From Oscarella lobularis (lineage: Eukaryota > Porifera > Homoscleromorpha > Homosclerophorida > Oscarellidae), in the NCBI RefSeq assembly GCF_947507565.1, contig NC_089178.1, forward strand, positions 2,418,001 through 2,482,000: a DNA stretch of 64,000 bases, read 5' to 3'. The position numbers and the translations under genes are program-made. The notes under the pieces were generated by a model that had not been told where the DNA came from, made no database searches, and was given only the letters and a program-made list of their open reading frames with translations. Shown here piece after piece: positions 10,421 to 23,000 of the stretch. The first letter of the stretch is position 1. The number at the start of each line of letters is the position of its first letter.

Positions 10421-12511
10421 TATGGAAGAGTCGCCTGCCTGCCACTTGATCTCCACAGAACGCGCGGCGGCACCGACGAAAGCGCTGCACGTACGTAACG
10501 TGTATGCATGAATTCGTGACGTAGGCCTACTGTATATTTCTTATTTGGAATTTTTCAACAGTTTGGATCGACGACAATCCTCTGTGGTCCTTACAGCAGC
10601 TTGTCCGTTCTAAAGAAACGCCACTGATAAATTCGTCTCACGCGCACTCCCTCCCCCAATCGCTTCCCCGCCAGGTGGGCTTGTGCCGTTCGGGCGTGCC
10701 CGGTCCACACGATCGGATAGGCGTCTACGCTAAGACGAGATTCGATGTCGGAACGTGGATCGGACCGTACGAAGGAAAACGTCTTTCCCTTCAAGACAGT
10801 GCTCATTTTCACGCCGACGGACGAAATCGATGGGAAGTACGGTACAAAGCGCGGATAGAAAGTTTTTCGATTTCTCCGGTGTGCGCGTGCGTTTGTCGCT
10901 TTTCCCCCCACAGATCTACGACGGCTCAACTGTGATCGGTTTCATCGACAGCGACGACGAACGCTCGGCGAACTGGATGCGCTACGTTCAGACAGCGCGC
11001 TACGAACGCGAGCAGAATTTGGAAGTCGTGCAAAGAGCGAACGGAGACATTTTCTATCGAGCGACGAAACCGATCGAAGCTGGCACGGAATTGCTCGTCT
11101 GGTACGGCTCCGGCTATCACTGTCACTTCGATCTTCCCTATGGCTTGAATAGCGAACGAGGGCAAGGTAGGCGACGGCATTCGATCGCGTTAGGGCGCCG
11201 CGCCATTCGACTGGATTCGCCGGCATTCTCATTCTGCGTATACACGCGGTCGCGCATGTGGCTAGCTGGGGCTCCCTCCCGTTCTTTGGCTTGCTCGCTT
11301 GCTCGCCCGTTTGTTACGCGTGATGACGTGCATTGTAATTAATCGTCCTCCGCGTAATCGCGCGAGAAAATTTCTGTACCGCTAGAAATCTTGCTTTGCC
11401 TTGTATCGTGCAAGGATCTTTTGCTTACACTAGGTTCTTTGCACTCTTTTTGCCCAATACAGAGTTAGATGGGAATAATTCTTTGCTTACACACCTGACC
11501 ATTAATGCATAATACTGTACATGTCAAAATGCAGCCAATTATTTAGATTTACTCACATGAGGTCAGACAGAAAGGATTCTTTGCATCTGTGCATACCCAG
11601 TGCATTGTCTGTACATAGTATTGCGTCACAAAATGATGTTCCATCGTACTAAACCGTTTTGTAACGCAGTTGCTTTTTTGTACATTGACAGGTGTATAGA
11701 GTATATAGTAAGTACTGTAGTAATGCCTGTTTCTTTAGGCGACATCTCTGACAGAAGGCAGACAACCACCAAAAACCATCACTGGAGCTGGCAAGACAAT
11801 GGGCGCCAGACGATGTCGCCTCCCGTGTCAGATTCACATCAGACCGGTGAGCGTGACTGCGGTAGCGGTGGTAAAGAGACGACGACACGGACACCAACGG
11901 TGGTGGTGGCGGCGAAAACCACAGTACCATCTACAATTACAACGGAGTGTGAAGCGTGGCAATGCGGACAGTGCTTTCGTACTTTCTCCCAACGCGTTCT
12001 GCTTCAAATGCACGTATGCGATCGGCAACCGGACAAGCCGTTTCGGTGCGGCTATTGCCGACTGTCGTTCAAAAGTCCGGACGAACTAAAGAATCACGTG
12101 CAAACGCACACGGACGACAAACCGTTTCGCTGCGGATTCTGTCATCGTGCCTTTGCCGGCGCGACGACGCTCAATAACCACATTCGAACGCACACGAACA
12201 TCAAACCGTTCGCCTGCGCCAGCTGTGGCAAGGAATTCACGCAGGGAACGCAGTACAGTCGTCATTTGCGACTTCACGAGTGCGTACGACGTCGCGCAGC
12301 CGATCGCGACAATCGATTGTGTGCCGACGATCACGACGATCACGACGATCACGACGGCGGCGGCGGCGGCAGCGGCGAAAACCACGGCGACAAAAACTGC
12401 CACGAAGACGAGACTAGTATAAACAGCACTCTAGCCTTTGCCGGAGGCTCGGCGCCAGGCCATTCCGGTGACGCTTCTTACGAGGACAATAGGTTCGTGG
12501 CGGATCCCTGA
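10421..12511 (+). CDS. PRDM6-like transcriptional regulator, copy A (divergent)
   Basis: Likely exons are 10421-10497, 10563-10846, 10915-11166 and 11739-12511. The second and third give a PR/SET domain: [21 protein letters not shown], a WE|IYDG junction, [20 protein letters not shown] and ELLVWYG. The last exon has four zinc fingers: [39 protein letters not shown] and [17 protein letters not shown]. The [15 protein letters not shown] finger and [10 protein letters not shown] are signatures of PRDM6. The fourth finger lacks the MP.EC ending found in PRDM6 and in copy B, so it has become an ordinary C2H2 finger. The tail carries an Asp-His repeat and a poly-Gly run. The product should be a nuclear DNA-binding repressor or histone-modifying regulator by family knowledge. 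The start codon is the least certain part. Confidence 0.82.
12327..12377 (+). repeat. Coding Asp-His/Gly low-complexity tract in PRDM6-like copy A
   Basis: Three near-perfect copies of GATCACGAC (12327-12353) encode repeated Asp-His-Asp, followed directly by GGC/GGCGGC repeats encoding a glycine run. It follows the zinc fingers and is absent from copy B, which has an alanine run (GCCGCT repeats near 15756-15782) instead. Confidence 0.7.
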
Positions 12512-13018
12512 GGCTCTCGTTTTTGACCGAGACGGTCGGGAGCTGTACGGTTTTGGGGTTCGCCACTTTTTTTTTTCAGTCTTTGATGTCGTCCTGCACT
12601 TTGATTGCTTCTGCTCGTCTCTCCATTGTTTCGCGGTCGCGCGAGCGTGATCATGGGGCGAGACAATGAGTTGTAGATGAAAATGCCACGCATTTCCTAC
12701 GCTCTCGTCTGATTAGCGTTCTTTGTAATCGGATTAGGCACCACCCACTCGCTGCGTGTTCGATCCACCCAACGTGCGTGCATCTGTGTCTCATCTGATA
12801 ACGTTTGTTTTGTTTGCAGCGATCGAGCGACCCGTTACGACGCTAGCGTTGCGGCGAGGCCGAGTCGAATCGTCGACGACGACTCGCAATCGGTGCGTCC
12901 ATCGCGTTGAACGTGACAAGCAATGCGATTTTGCAGCGGGCGGTTCTGCCGGCCAATCACATGCGAGTATATCTAATTAGATAGAGAAGTCGGGACAAGA
13001 TAGAAATACAAGGAACAA
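12512..13018. other. Intergenic spacer between the two PRDM6-like genes
   Basis: About 500 bp with no supported gene. It begins with the copy A 3' UTR. Open frames here lack splice sites or similarity. A poly-T run lies at about 12570-12580. Confidence 0.5.
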
Positions 13019-15835
13019 ATGACACGCACGGGTTCATCAATATTAGTTTTTTCCTGCGACGACTCGGACGATCGTGACTTAGCCGGTTCGATAGCCGCAA
13101 GAAGCGGCGATAGTTCAGCGACAAAATCGAAGGTCAGCTACACATCCTGGGCTGTCTTTGGGTCTTTACGTCAGCGGGGTCGCGTGGACGCCTCGGATCC
13201 ACTTATTCTCGAAGCGGCATGCGAACGACCGCGAACCGTATTTTACTCTAATCTCCTCGCATTTTTTCTCCCTCTCGTCGACCCTACGGGCTCGCAGACG
13301 GGTCGCGAGCCTGCCCAGGTGGCCAAATTACAGGGGACCCCGTCAACGGCCATTTCGTCCCGTCCCCTTTTCGATCTCACGTGCGTGCTTCGCCCTCGTC
13401 CACGCCGATTGGGTCGCGCGTCGACCCGTCGTTGCGCGCTGCTTCGAGAATCGAACTGGTGGACGCCACGGCGAGCGAATCGTCGCGCGCGATCGTCCGA
13501 ACCCCCATTTCCCTCTCGAACGAGACGATCCGACTCGAAGCCGGCACGTCGTTCGAGTCGACACACCGAAACTCGTGATTTTCCCTCCTTGCACAGTTTG
13601 ATATGGAAGAAATGCCGAGTCTGGAAGAGAATCATCACGTCCTCGTTCCGGCCTCTCGATCAGATCACACGCCGTCGACGCCAAGTGACGACAAAATTGA
13701 CGACGACGACGACGACGTCATTAGCACGAGTCCCAAGAGAAAGTCAGACGAAGGAGTCGCCTTCACCGTCGACAATCTCATGATATCTCTCTACGGTCGT
13801 CAAGAAATCGTTCCCCTCGATCCAAATCTCGTGCTCGCTTCTTTGGATCAAGGTGGAAGAGGTGATCGGTTTGATTGGATTTTTTTCTGAATATAAAATA
13901 TCCTCATTCGTTTTTCTAGTTGATTCGTCAAAGGTCTATTTTCCAAAGGAGGTGAGTTTGTGCCGATCGAGTCTACCCGGTGACGTCTACGGGGTGTACA
14001 CCAAACTGGTCATACCTGCCGGAACGTGGATGGGACCCTTTCAGGGTTCGCCCGTTCTATTTAATCAACTTATGGTCGATTCTAAAATCGATATGATGTG
14101 GGAGGTAAGAGAATAGACGATGATGGATGATTGCTGATTATCGATCATTTATCTATTAGGTATTTCGCGACGGACAACTGGTTCACTACATCGACGCCAG
14201 TCAATCGCCGCCGTCGAATTGGATGAAATATATTCAGTGTGCGCGAAATGCCAAAGAGCAGAACATGATCGTGTTTCAATACAAAATGAATATCTTCTAT
14301 CGCGCCAGTCGGGATATCCATCCTGGCGAGGAACTGCTTGTCTGGTACGGAAGTTCGGAGTATTCTCTCGCTCACGGTGTACCGACTGGAATTGAGGAGA
14401 TTCTAGGCGAGGATTCACCTCGAATAGCAGGTAAGAAGGGGGGCCCCCCGGAGGGGGGGGGGGGGGGGGGGAAGGGACTTCTTCACGTCTCCACGTCTTT
14501 TAAGACGTGAGACGACATCCTTTTTTTCTTGGTTTGGTTTGCGGTTTTGTTCCTTTTTTGTTTGCGTTCCCCACGCGACTTGCGCAAATCGCGTTCCTAC
14601 TCATTAGCTGTGACAGGATCCTCTTCTCTAAACTTAGTCGACATTGTCGCGTCGATTTTTATTTCCGCGAAGCGTCGGCGCCGCTTTTTTCGTCGGCGCC
14701 GACGTCGCTTTCTCGAAACGCGTGCGCGCGACGTCGACGAGCGGCGACGCGCGGGAGGAATTGGCGCGTCGAGGGGAGAAACCGTGGGAGTAGATTCGGT
14801 CACTTCTCTCTTCGATTGCTTCTTTTTTTCTTGTACAACAAATCTACTTCTTTTGTGCTTTTGTCGAATTGGTACGGTTTCTCAAAGGCGCCCTCCCCTC
14901 CCCTCTCCTCCCTCCCTCCCCCGGAGCCACACGCATAGCGGGTATATTGTTCTTTGGCTCATGCATAATCAAGTCGGTCGGTCACCACACCGATCCACCC
15001 TGTCTGTCATGCATACTATAGTACTGTAATAACTACTAAAGTCTTCTTCCCAGTAGGGCGACAACCCTTAGTAGAAACGACGATGCGACATCATGCGCCT
15101 TCGTCTGTAGCGGTAACGGCGGGCGGAATGCCGATAGCTGGAACAGTGCCAATGGGTGTGGGCAGCGTGGGAGCGGCACCCGTGCCGACGTATCCTCTAG
15201 TTCCGCCGATTCGTCAGAATGGACACGGATCTGGTCGACCCAACGTCCTTAGCATGGAATCTGGATTAGAAATGACGTCATCATCAACGATAGCGGCGAC
15301 GGGAGGTGGAAGCGTACAATCGAGCGGCGGCGGTGGTGGCGGCGGCGGAACGAATCCCGATAGTCCGGCGACTCGGGAGCGTGACGAGTGGAATTTGTGG
15401 AAGTGCGGCCAATGTTTTCGATCGTTCACACAGCGCATCATGCTTCAGAATCACGTCTGCGAGAGTCGTGCGGACATGCCCTTTCACTGCGGTCACTGCA
15501 ATCGGGTCTTCTCGACGTCGAACGAGCTACGAAGTCACGTAATATCGCACAGCAACGATCGACCGTTCGTGTGCGGTTTCTGTCATCGGGCGTTTGCCGG
15601 CGCGACGACGCTCGCCAATCACATGCGAACGCACACGGGCGAAAAACCGTTTAAGTGTCCGCAATGCAATAAGGGGTTTACACAGGGAACTCAGCTGGCG
15701 CGACACATGAGAATGCCGGGTGAGTGTGCTGGAGGAGCCGTGGGCGGCACGTCTGCCGCTGCCGCTGCCGCTGCCGCTGCCATCTTGCAACAGTATCAGG
15801 ATGATTTGTCTGACGCGGGAGATCGGAATCAATGA
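13019..15835 (+). CDS. PRDM6: PRDM6-like transcriptional regulator, copy B (canonical)
   Basis: Probable exons are 13019-13132, 13597-13857, 13919-14104, 14160-14430 and 15054-15835. The first exon (starts [11 protein letters not shown]) is inferred because its donor and a strong CCTTGCACAG acceptor join in phase; an alternative start is the ATG at 13603. The PR/SET domain has [28 protein letters not shown], a WE|VFRDG junction, [16 protein letters not shown] and ELLVWYG, and these exon joins match copy A. Four zinc fingers follow in the last exon, including [37 protein letters not shown] and the C2HC-type last finger ending RMPGEC, a hallmark of PRDM6. A Gly run precedes and an Ala run follows the fingers. 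In vertebrates PRDM6 represses transcription in vascular smooth muscle and related cells; the role here is unknown. Confidence 0.88.
14453..14471. repeat. Poly-G run of 19 in PRDM6-like copy B intron
   Basis: A homopolymer of 19 G follows a GGGGGGCCCCCC palindrome, just inside the long (about 620 bp) intron before the zinc-finger exon. About 415 bp later (14888-14922) there is a C/T-only tract. Homopolymers of this length are prone to sequencing-length error, so the count may be inexact. Confidence 0.85.
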
Positions 15836-16441
15836 AGCATTAAAAGGCAGCGCCGAGGTGTGCTCAAATTCTCTGTGGGAGAATCACACTCAGTCAGTCT
15901 TACTCACTCACATGGTCTTCTTCCTTTTCCCTGTGGACATTTGACACGTGCTGGCACATGCTGACTCACTGGAAAATGGCACTTTCCTAATTTAACGTCA
16001 CCGATTTGAACTTTCACTCGCGCTCTTCTAAGAATTTTGCACGTTCAGTGTTATGGAGGTCACACAAATAAGAGAAATTGATTATATACAATGTAATGAA
16101 TTGCATCAGAACCCTGTTTAGTCTCTATAGAATAAGGGAATCGACTCTTGGACTCTTTTGTTTTGCTCTGAATCACACAAACTGTTGAAATCAGCCTTTT
16201 TGATTTTGAAGGGAGTTTTTCCCCGCTAAGGTCAGAGCTTCGTCCATTCTCAGCCAAATTGAATTTTATTTCTAGTGTGAATGAAGTGCACAATGAACAG
16301 TTCACGATTCGTAGGTAAACGGCACGAAAACGTGATGATTCGTAACCAAATCTAGATGGGCGGAGTCTAAAATCGCGCGCCTTGTAGCGTGCGTCACTCG
16401 CATACGAGTCACATGCTTCTCGTGAGTAGTAAACACTCGAC
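15836..16441. other. Intergenic region between PRDM6-like copy B and SLC26A11
   Basis: About 600 bp. I see no supported gene. A 143-residue minus-strand ORF (16060-16491) overlaps the SLC26A11 start codon region and has no recognisable product, so I treat it as chance. The region should hold the copy B 3' UTR and the SLC26A11 promoter. Confidence 0.5.
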
Positions 16442-19354
16442 ATGGGCCTTATTCTCGACTGCATCGCTTTTTTCGAAGCGAATCGAAACAAACGAAAGGC
16501 CCTATTTGTCGACTATTGCCGAGATCGATTTCCCATCGTAAAATGGCTTCCGAAATACAACACAAAGACGCTGATCAGCGACATCATTGCCGGACTAACG
16601 GTCGGTCTCATGGTCGTACCGCAGAGTCTCGCCTACGCTAAAATAGCCGGCTTCGAAGATCCGAAAGTAAATCCTCGCCTTCTTTTTTCGTTTCTGGTCT
16701 TGCACACGTGACGAAATTGATTCTATTTCTAAGTACGGTCTCTACGCCTCGTTCATGGGCTGTTTCGTCTACGCCATTTTCGGAACGTCGAAAGACATCA
16801 CGCTGGGCCCGACGGCGATCATGTCGCAGATCGTTGTCGCGGCGCGAGGCGACAATGGGGTCGGCTACGTCTTCGTCATGACTCTCACGTGCGGAATCAT
16901 TCAATTCGCGCTCGGATTTCTCAAACTCGGTCTGTCTATTTGATTTTATTTGCTTGAACGAATTTCGACTTGAAAATGTTCCCCCAAGGTATGATTGTGA
17001 ATCTAATTTCTTTGCCCGTCGTTTCCGGTTTTACGTCGGCCGCCGCTATTACCATAGCGACGGGACAAATCAAGGTGTGTGGATTAATTAATTAATACTA
17101 GCCGGATTTTGATTTCTAATTTGTGTGTGCACATGTGTTAGCATTTGCTTGGAATTCAGCCGCCTTCCGGGAAGAAGATTCCGCGCAACTTTTTGCCTTG
17201 CATTGAAAAATCAATCGAATACATCAAACATTCTCAGTAGGAATTCCTTTTTGAAGTATTCATGTCCCAAAACTTGGGCTTTTTTTAGTGTGTGGGATAT
17301 TGTCATGGGATTTTCGTGCATTCTCCTCGTCTTGTTTCTAAGAGTGAGGATCTATTTGCGTATGAGCGCGCGAGCCAATTGTGAAATCTCGCGAGTTTAG
17401 TTCTTGAAGTCTCACGTACAAAAATGGGACAAGGATAATAATCATAGCAAGCCACCGCCAAGCCATAAACAGCTCGTGGCAAGGAAATTTCTCTGGGCTA
17501 TCACCACTGGTCAGAAAAAAAAACGGTAGCAGTGCTGAAACAAGACAAGTCGATTTATTAATTGTTTCAGCACTTATTGCTTGGAGATTCTATTGTTGTT
17601 TTTTTGAGGTCGTAATGCTGTTGTCGTGCTTGTGGCGGGTTTGATCGCCTATGCCGTGTGCAGCGTGGAGTGGAATTGCTGGAATAAAATGGAATTGGTT
17701 AGAAACATTGACGGTGGCTTGCCCAGTGTGATCGTTCCAAATATAACTCTAACGACACTTGAGGTAAAAAAATGCATGGGCTTATAAATAGAAGATGTAT
17801 AAATCGTCAATAGGATTTGGATGCGGCTCTTGCTGTTATACCTTTGATGGGTTTTCTCGAAGCGATTTCTATTGCTCAAGCATTTGGTATGTTTTGTCTT
17901 TATAGCCTATTACGTAAATCTTTTCCTTTTAGCAAGAGAGAACGGGTACAGGGTGGATGCGAGTCAGGAACTCATTGCTATTGGTTAGAAAAATCGTTTC
18001 TCCGTGTACGTTTTTGGGTGGACAGGGGTGTCGTCGTTTTTAGGCATTTCTAACGTCGTAGCGTCCTTTATTCAGTCCTATCCTGTTACGGGAAGTTTTT
18101 CTAGGTCTGCAGATGTCAGTGAACTTTCATGTGAAAAGCATTATTTTGTCATCCTTGTGTAGGACTTCCGTCAATGCTCAGAGCGGGGTGCGGACGCCTT
18201 TAGGCGGCGTGTTTACAGGTTGAAACGAAAAGAATCTCACCGTTGTTGGCTTTTGTATTTTTTTCTCTCTTTAGGACTCGTAGTATTACTTGCTCTCGCT
18301 TTTTTGACTCCTTTATTTCGCTACATTCCCGAGGCGGCCCTCGCTGCGATCATCATCACTGCCGTTGTACACATGGTCAATGTTCGAATTTTGAAGCAAA
18401 TATTTCGACTAGGACGTAAGAAAAGAGAAAGAAAGTCGAGATTGACTAATATATTGGCCATTTTTTAGCTTTTGAATTGTTGCCGTGGGCGGCTTCTTTC
18501 CTGGGAACTTTGTTTCTGGGGATACAGGTTTCTTTCTTTATTTACTTTTTCAAATGATATGCCAAGTACGTGCTTCTTGTGCATGCAGTACGGAATACTT
18601 GTTGCGGCAGGAATTCATCTTCTTTTCCCTCTTTATCGTCTAATGACTCCTAGACATTCGGTACGGAAAGCCCTGCCCACAAGTAGATTTTATACACGAT
18701 ATAATCATATTTATCTTCATCCAGTGCACGTATCGCGACGACATGGCTGTTGCAAAGCTAAACGAAGGACTCTACTACACGGGGATAGACCAACTTAGAG
18801 ATATTATTCACGAAGTTATTGACAAACCGGATCCGGATGGGAATTTTGGTACAGCAATCGCGTTACACGCAGCGTATGTTTGAGATTGTACTGCATGTAT
18901 AGGCGTACGACTGCGTGTCATCATCTTGGACGCAAGTCACATGCCATCTATGGATTTCACAGTCGTTCAGGCACGCGAAAATGAAATTCACATGGCTAGG
19001 ACTAATAATTAATTATTGATTATAGGGTATTGAGGAAATCGTGAATGAGCTAAAGAAGAAGGATATTCGACTTGTTATTGCTGGACTTCAGGTGAACGTG
19101 ACAGTTTCTTGCTTCGTGAATTCTTCTATTTTTTTATTTAGGATCCGATTGAGGCTCTTCTCAGAAAAGCGGACATAAATGACTTGGTTTTGATGCCTTC
19201 AGTCCAAGTCGCTCTTAGTGGAAAAGAGAGTGCCTCTCTCAGTGTGAGATTTTATCAGGGTAGGTTCTTCTGTGAAACTTGCTTTTTTTCAGCCCGAAAG
19301 AGAGAGGATTCAATAGAAAGTGAATCAATGAGAGAATTTGTGGCGGTTAACTAG
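16442..19354 (+). CDS. SLC26A11: SLC26A11-type sulfate/anion transporter
   Basis: Roughly fifteen exons. The ATG at 16442 gives MGLILDCIAFFEANRNK, followed by the SLC26 signature (IAGLTVGLMVVPQSLAYAKIAG), GLYASFMGCFVYAIFGTSKD, TLGPTAIMSQI, PVVSGFTSAAAITIATGQIK and LLGIQPPSGKK. Later membrane segments include IPLMGFLEAISIAQAFARENGYRV, SYPVTGSFSRTSVN, SGVRTPLGGVFTG and IPEAALAAIIITAVVHMV. The C-terminus has a STAS domain (RVIILDASHMPSMDFT ... GIEEIVNELKKKDIRLVIAGL). The overall order and the FLEAISIA segment fit SLC26A11, the sodium-independent sulfate transporter of plasma membrane or lysosome; other SLC26 subfamilies are less likely. The C-terminal exon is taken to end at the TAG at 19352, with VAVN as the last residues; an alternative donor gives a slightly earlier stop. 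Confidence 0.87.
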
Positions 19355-19470
19355 GTTTTGATTTGTACTGACCTTACTTGTATTTAACCTTACTTGTATT
19401 TATTTTTTTGCAGTTGGTACAGTATGTTCCTTTTGCGCAATTAAACTTAGCGCACTTTGGCACCTTGTTG

Positions 19471-19806
19471 CTACTGGTTGCTATCGACTCTCGTCCGGGC
19501 TACCGTTGCCACAACCTCGCGGAAGAGATGGACGTCAATCCGACGTCGGATGTCGTCGTAAAAACCGTTGCTCGTAAACTGTGAGACGAATCTTTTGCCA
19601 GTGCGCTCGCACTTGTAGGTTCGAGCCTTCTCTCGTTCCGTAGCCGTCACTACATCGATGTGCAGCGAAGGGAGCAGGGATTCGACTTGTCCGGTCCCAA
19701 AAAGCCGCCCAATGTGCTTAAACGTCGCGAATTTCGCGTGAGAAGCGAGCTCAAGAACAGGAACACCGTTGCAGTCGTTTTTTGCAGGAGGGCGTGTCTC
19801 GAACAT
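19471..19806 (-). CDS. Hypothetical 111-residue protein
   Basis: A single open frame on the minus strand, begins MFETRPPAKNDCNG and ends RTRVDSNQ. The middle (FKHIGRLFGTGQVESLLPSL, TYKCERTGKRF) looks like ordinary globular protein with balanced composition rather than low complexity. It lies alone between SLC26A11 and the PLAT/ankyrin gene. I do not recognise it. It might be a real small gene, one exon of a larger gene, or an antisense open frame in a UTR; with no splice or homology evidence I am unsure. Confidence 0.35.
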   Translation of the reverse strand: MFETRPPAKNDCNGVPVLELASHAKFATFKHIGRLFGTGQVESLLPSLHIDVVTATEREKARTYKCERTGKRFVSQFTSNGFYDDIRRRIDVHLFREVVATVARTRVDSNQ

Positions 19807-20049
19807 ATCACACTCATCGCGATCGTCGCCTAAAGCACTCCTTCGCAGAAGCGCGAGTCAAGACACACCGAGACGTTGTCAGAAAGAAAAAAACCAAGGC
19901 GTTCTGACATCGATTTAATTAATCGTTGTACTATTAGGACGCTGAATCGACTGCTAGTTCAAGCCAATCGATCGTTCGGTTTGTTTTTCATTAGAACCGG
20001 TGCAGACAACAAGTGATTTTTAAATTCAGGATCGGTTTGGAAGAGGAAA

Positions 20050-23000
20050 TGGATCGATTGGCTCGAATCAAGAGAACAGTAATAAATAAAAAATGAATAC
20101 TACAGTGTATCTAAAAGAACAATTTTGTTTTAATTTTTGTAGCAAAGGTCTCGAACGTGGCGAAGAAGTTCAATTTCGTCTACAGGAACTCCCACCTCTC
20201 CTCCTCCTCCTCATCCGACCAAGAAGAGGTATTTACTTCATTGATTTATATTTATTTAATTATTTATTTATTTTTTATTTAAGCGGGCGAGCCCAGTCGG
20301 CATCTCCCCGAAAACAGCAGCCCCTTCTGTTTCATCGACTCTCGCGTGGCAGCGCGGAACGCTTGCTTTCTACTGCATCAAAACTTATTGTTGCCACAGT
20401 TAGTAGAGAAGTATTGAGACTACATGGTAACAAGACATTTATTTGTTCATTTTTTAGGAAGTCGTTGCATTGACTGAGAATTTGACTGGTAGGAGAGGGT
20501 CGCCTGATCAGGTAGGTTGAGTCACTTTTGTGAGTTTTGTAATTTGAATTATCTGGCAGCAGGTGAGACTTCCGACTGTTGATATTGATTCTTGGTCGCG
20601 CGATGATTCTCCTACAAAGAGTCGTCAAGGTAATATTTAACTTATAAATTCCACAAGTTTAATTTTGCAGCGCAGATATCAACTTGGAAGACATAAGTGG
20701 CTATTACTACGAAGAAAAAGACGTTAGTCAGAAAGGAAACTCGTCTAACAATGATCAAAACGAAACTAAATCACCACCACCACCACCACCGGAAGAACAG
20801 CAGCCATCATCTATTAAAATAAAGTAAAGAGAAATTATTGAGAGTGTGGGCAAATTCTTATTTTTTCCCCCTGAAGACTGAATGAAGCGTCATCTCAGTA
20901 TACTAGATCGGATTCATATCTTTACAGAAGAGCTACTTTGGATCCGCTTCTCCCCTCCAGTCACGGAGACTCAAACGATTGCGAGGAGAAGGAGAGTACT
21001 TCAAAGAAAGAAACAGATGTTGTTGTGACTGCTGTTGCTTCGTTGACGGACGTGAGTGAGGACGAGAGAAGCGACGAAAAGGACGAGACGTCGAACGGAC
21101 AGGAGGAAGATGACAAGGAGGTAACGTGCGATGATAATGATACTCAAGAGAAATCTATCGGTACGACAACGACTATTGAAACGTCAAACAAAATGAACAA
21201 GTATTCTTCTATGCAGAAGAGTCTGATCCCGAGAACGTGATGAAATCAGAAGAAACTCAAACTCAGACTAACGAAGAAGAGCAAGAGAAAAATCCGATTG
21301 AATGTAAGAGCAGCAGCAGATTTGCTGTACAATAATGACTCGCATCTCCGCATAGCTTCCCATCAAGAGGTCAATGCAACTGGCAATGGGACGTCACCCC
21401 AGGCACTTTCTCCGACGCCTTCTCTATCGACTAGCGTTGCGATGGTGGATTCATTTACCCAAACACCCAATCACAAAGCAACGCAGACGGCTAATTCGTT
21501 TGCAGACACACCCGTGCGGGGAGAACAAGTGAAAAAAACTAGTCGTCATCCAATCAAACTCATTTCGATTCTCGTAGGAAGCGTTGACGTTCTCCAGTCC
21601 CGAAAACGTTTTGCAGGAAGCAAGTAGAGTTCTTCAACTTTTGCAAAGTGACACGCCTCTTTGTACTTCTTGTGCAATTTTTTTTCACGCGGCGATTGTT
21701 CTCTGCTAGATTTGCCGACGAGAGTTGAGTATCAGATCGAAGTGCACACGGGTTCCGAGCCTTTAGCTGGAACAACGGCGAAGATTTTTGTGAACATCTA
21801 CGGAGAAGCGGGAAATAGTGGGCCAAGGGAGTTGAGTAGAAAAAATGAGAGCTATTTTCAGCGAAACCAGGTGGGCCTTGTTTGAATAAACAAAGTTGCT
21901 CGTTGATTAATGAAATGTTTTCAGGTTGACATTTTTACCGTCTCATCGTCGTCCTTGGGAAAAATAAAGGGAATTAAAGTTTGGCATGACAACTCGGGAG
22001 ACGGTGAGGAAAAATAAGGTGTAGAAAGGATTTTCGTATTGGATTATGTCTTCTTAGCTCCGGATTGGTTTCTCGAGAAAATCGTTCTTCGCGAAGGCGG
22101 AAACAATTCGATTGCCGACTTCCTTTTTGAATGCAGAAAGTGAGAAATTTAACGAGAGATAAAGTACGCTTTTCACGTTCGTACATAGGTGGCTCAAAAG
22201 CGATTCGAATCAAAAGCCATATGAAGCTCTTTATCCAACGGAAATTATCCTAAAAGGTAATTGAACTAATATCCTTCTCTATTCCCTCCTCCCAATATTG
22301 TGCCTCTCGCTCTAGGAGTTGCTTCTTCAGAGCTAGAGGCAGTTCTCCTGGGGAGTGCGTCCTCCGATTCTTTACGGGCCTCTTCCACTTTCTATCCTTC
22401 TCCAGCTGCAGCAGCATCGTCGGCGACGGCGGCGACTTCGTTTCAGGCGCGCAACTTGCTTGAGGAGTTTGGTTTGGGGCACGATTGGCAAGCCGAGTCT
22501 CAACGCAATCAAAGACGAAGACTTGAGGAGGAGAGCGTGAAAGTGGAGACGAAGGACAAGGACGACGAGGAACAAGACGAAAGAACAAGGGCAGAAGAAG
22601 AAGAAGAAAGAGAAAGATTAAAGAAAGAGGAGGACGAGAACGAAAGAGAAGAAAGAGCCATGAGAAAAGCTATGGAAAAGGTTAGATACTAGAACTTACT
22701 CAATGTGAGAGGAATTGTCGAATGTTTATTTTAGATCGGCGAAGAGGCGCGCCAGAAAGCGTTGATTCGTCACGCGAGTGCAGTCAAAATTCAAGAATTC
22801 CTAAAAGGATTTGCTGTATGACGTCACATGAAATCAGTAGAGACGACATCACTTTTTTTTCTGTCCAATAGGCCGGCTCAAGGGCATTGAAGGCAGACCC
22901 AAAGCCAATAGAGGTAGGTGTTTTAGTGCGAGAATTGTGCTATTCCTGACCTACATCTGATACAGGAAAAACTTCAAGAGAAAATTGAGGATCAGGAAGG

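Noticed and set aside
13158-13684. Overlapping long ORFs on both strands before PRDM6-like copy B
   Set aside because: They conflict with each other, lack recognisable domains, and fall in an intron whose splice sites join in phase.
16060-16491. 143-residue minus-strand ORF upstream of SLC26A11
   Set aside because: Overlaps the SLC26A11 start codon, has no similarity I can see and no splice support.
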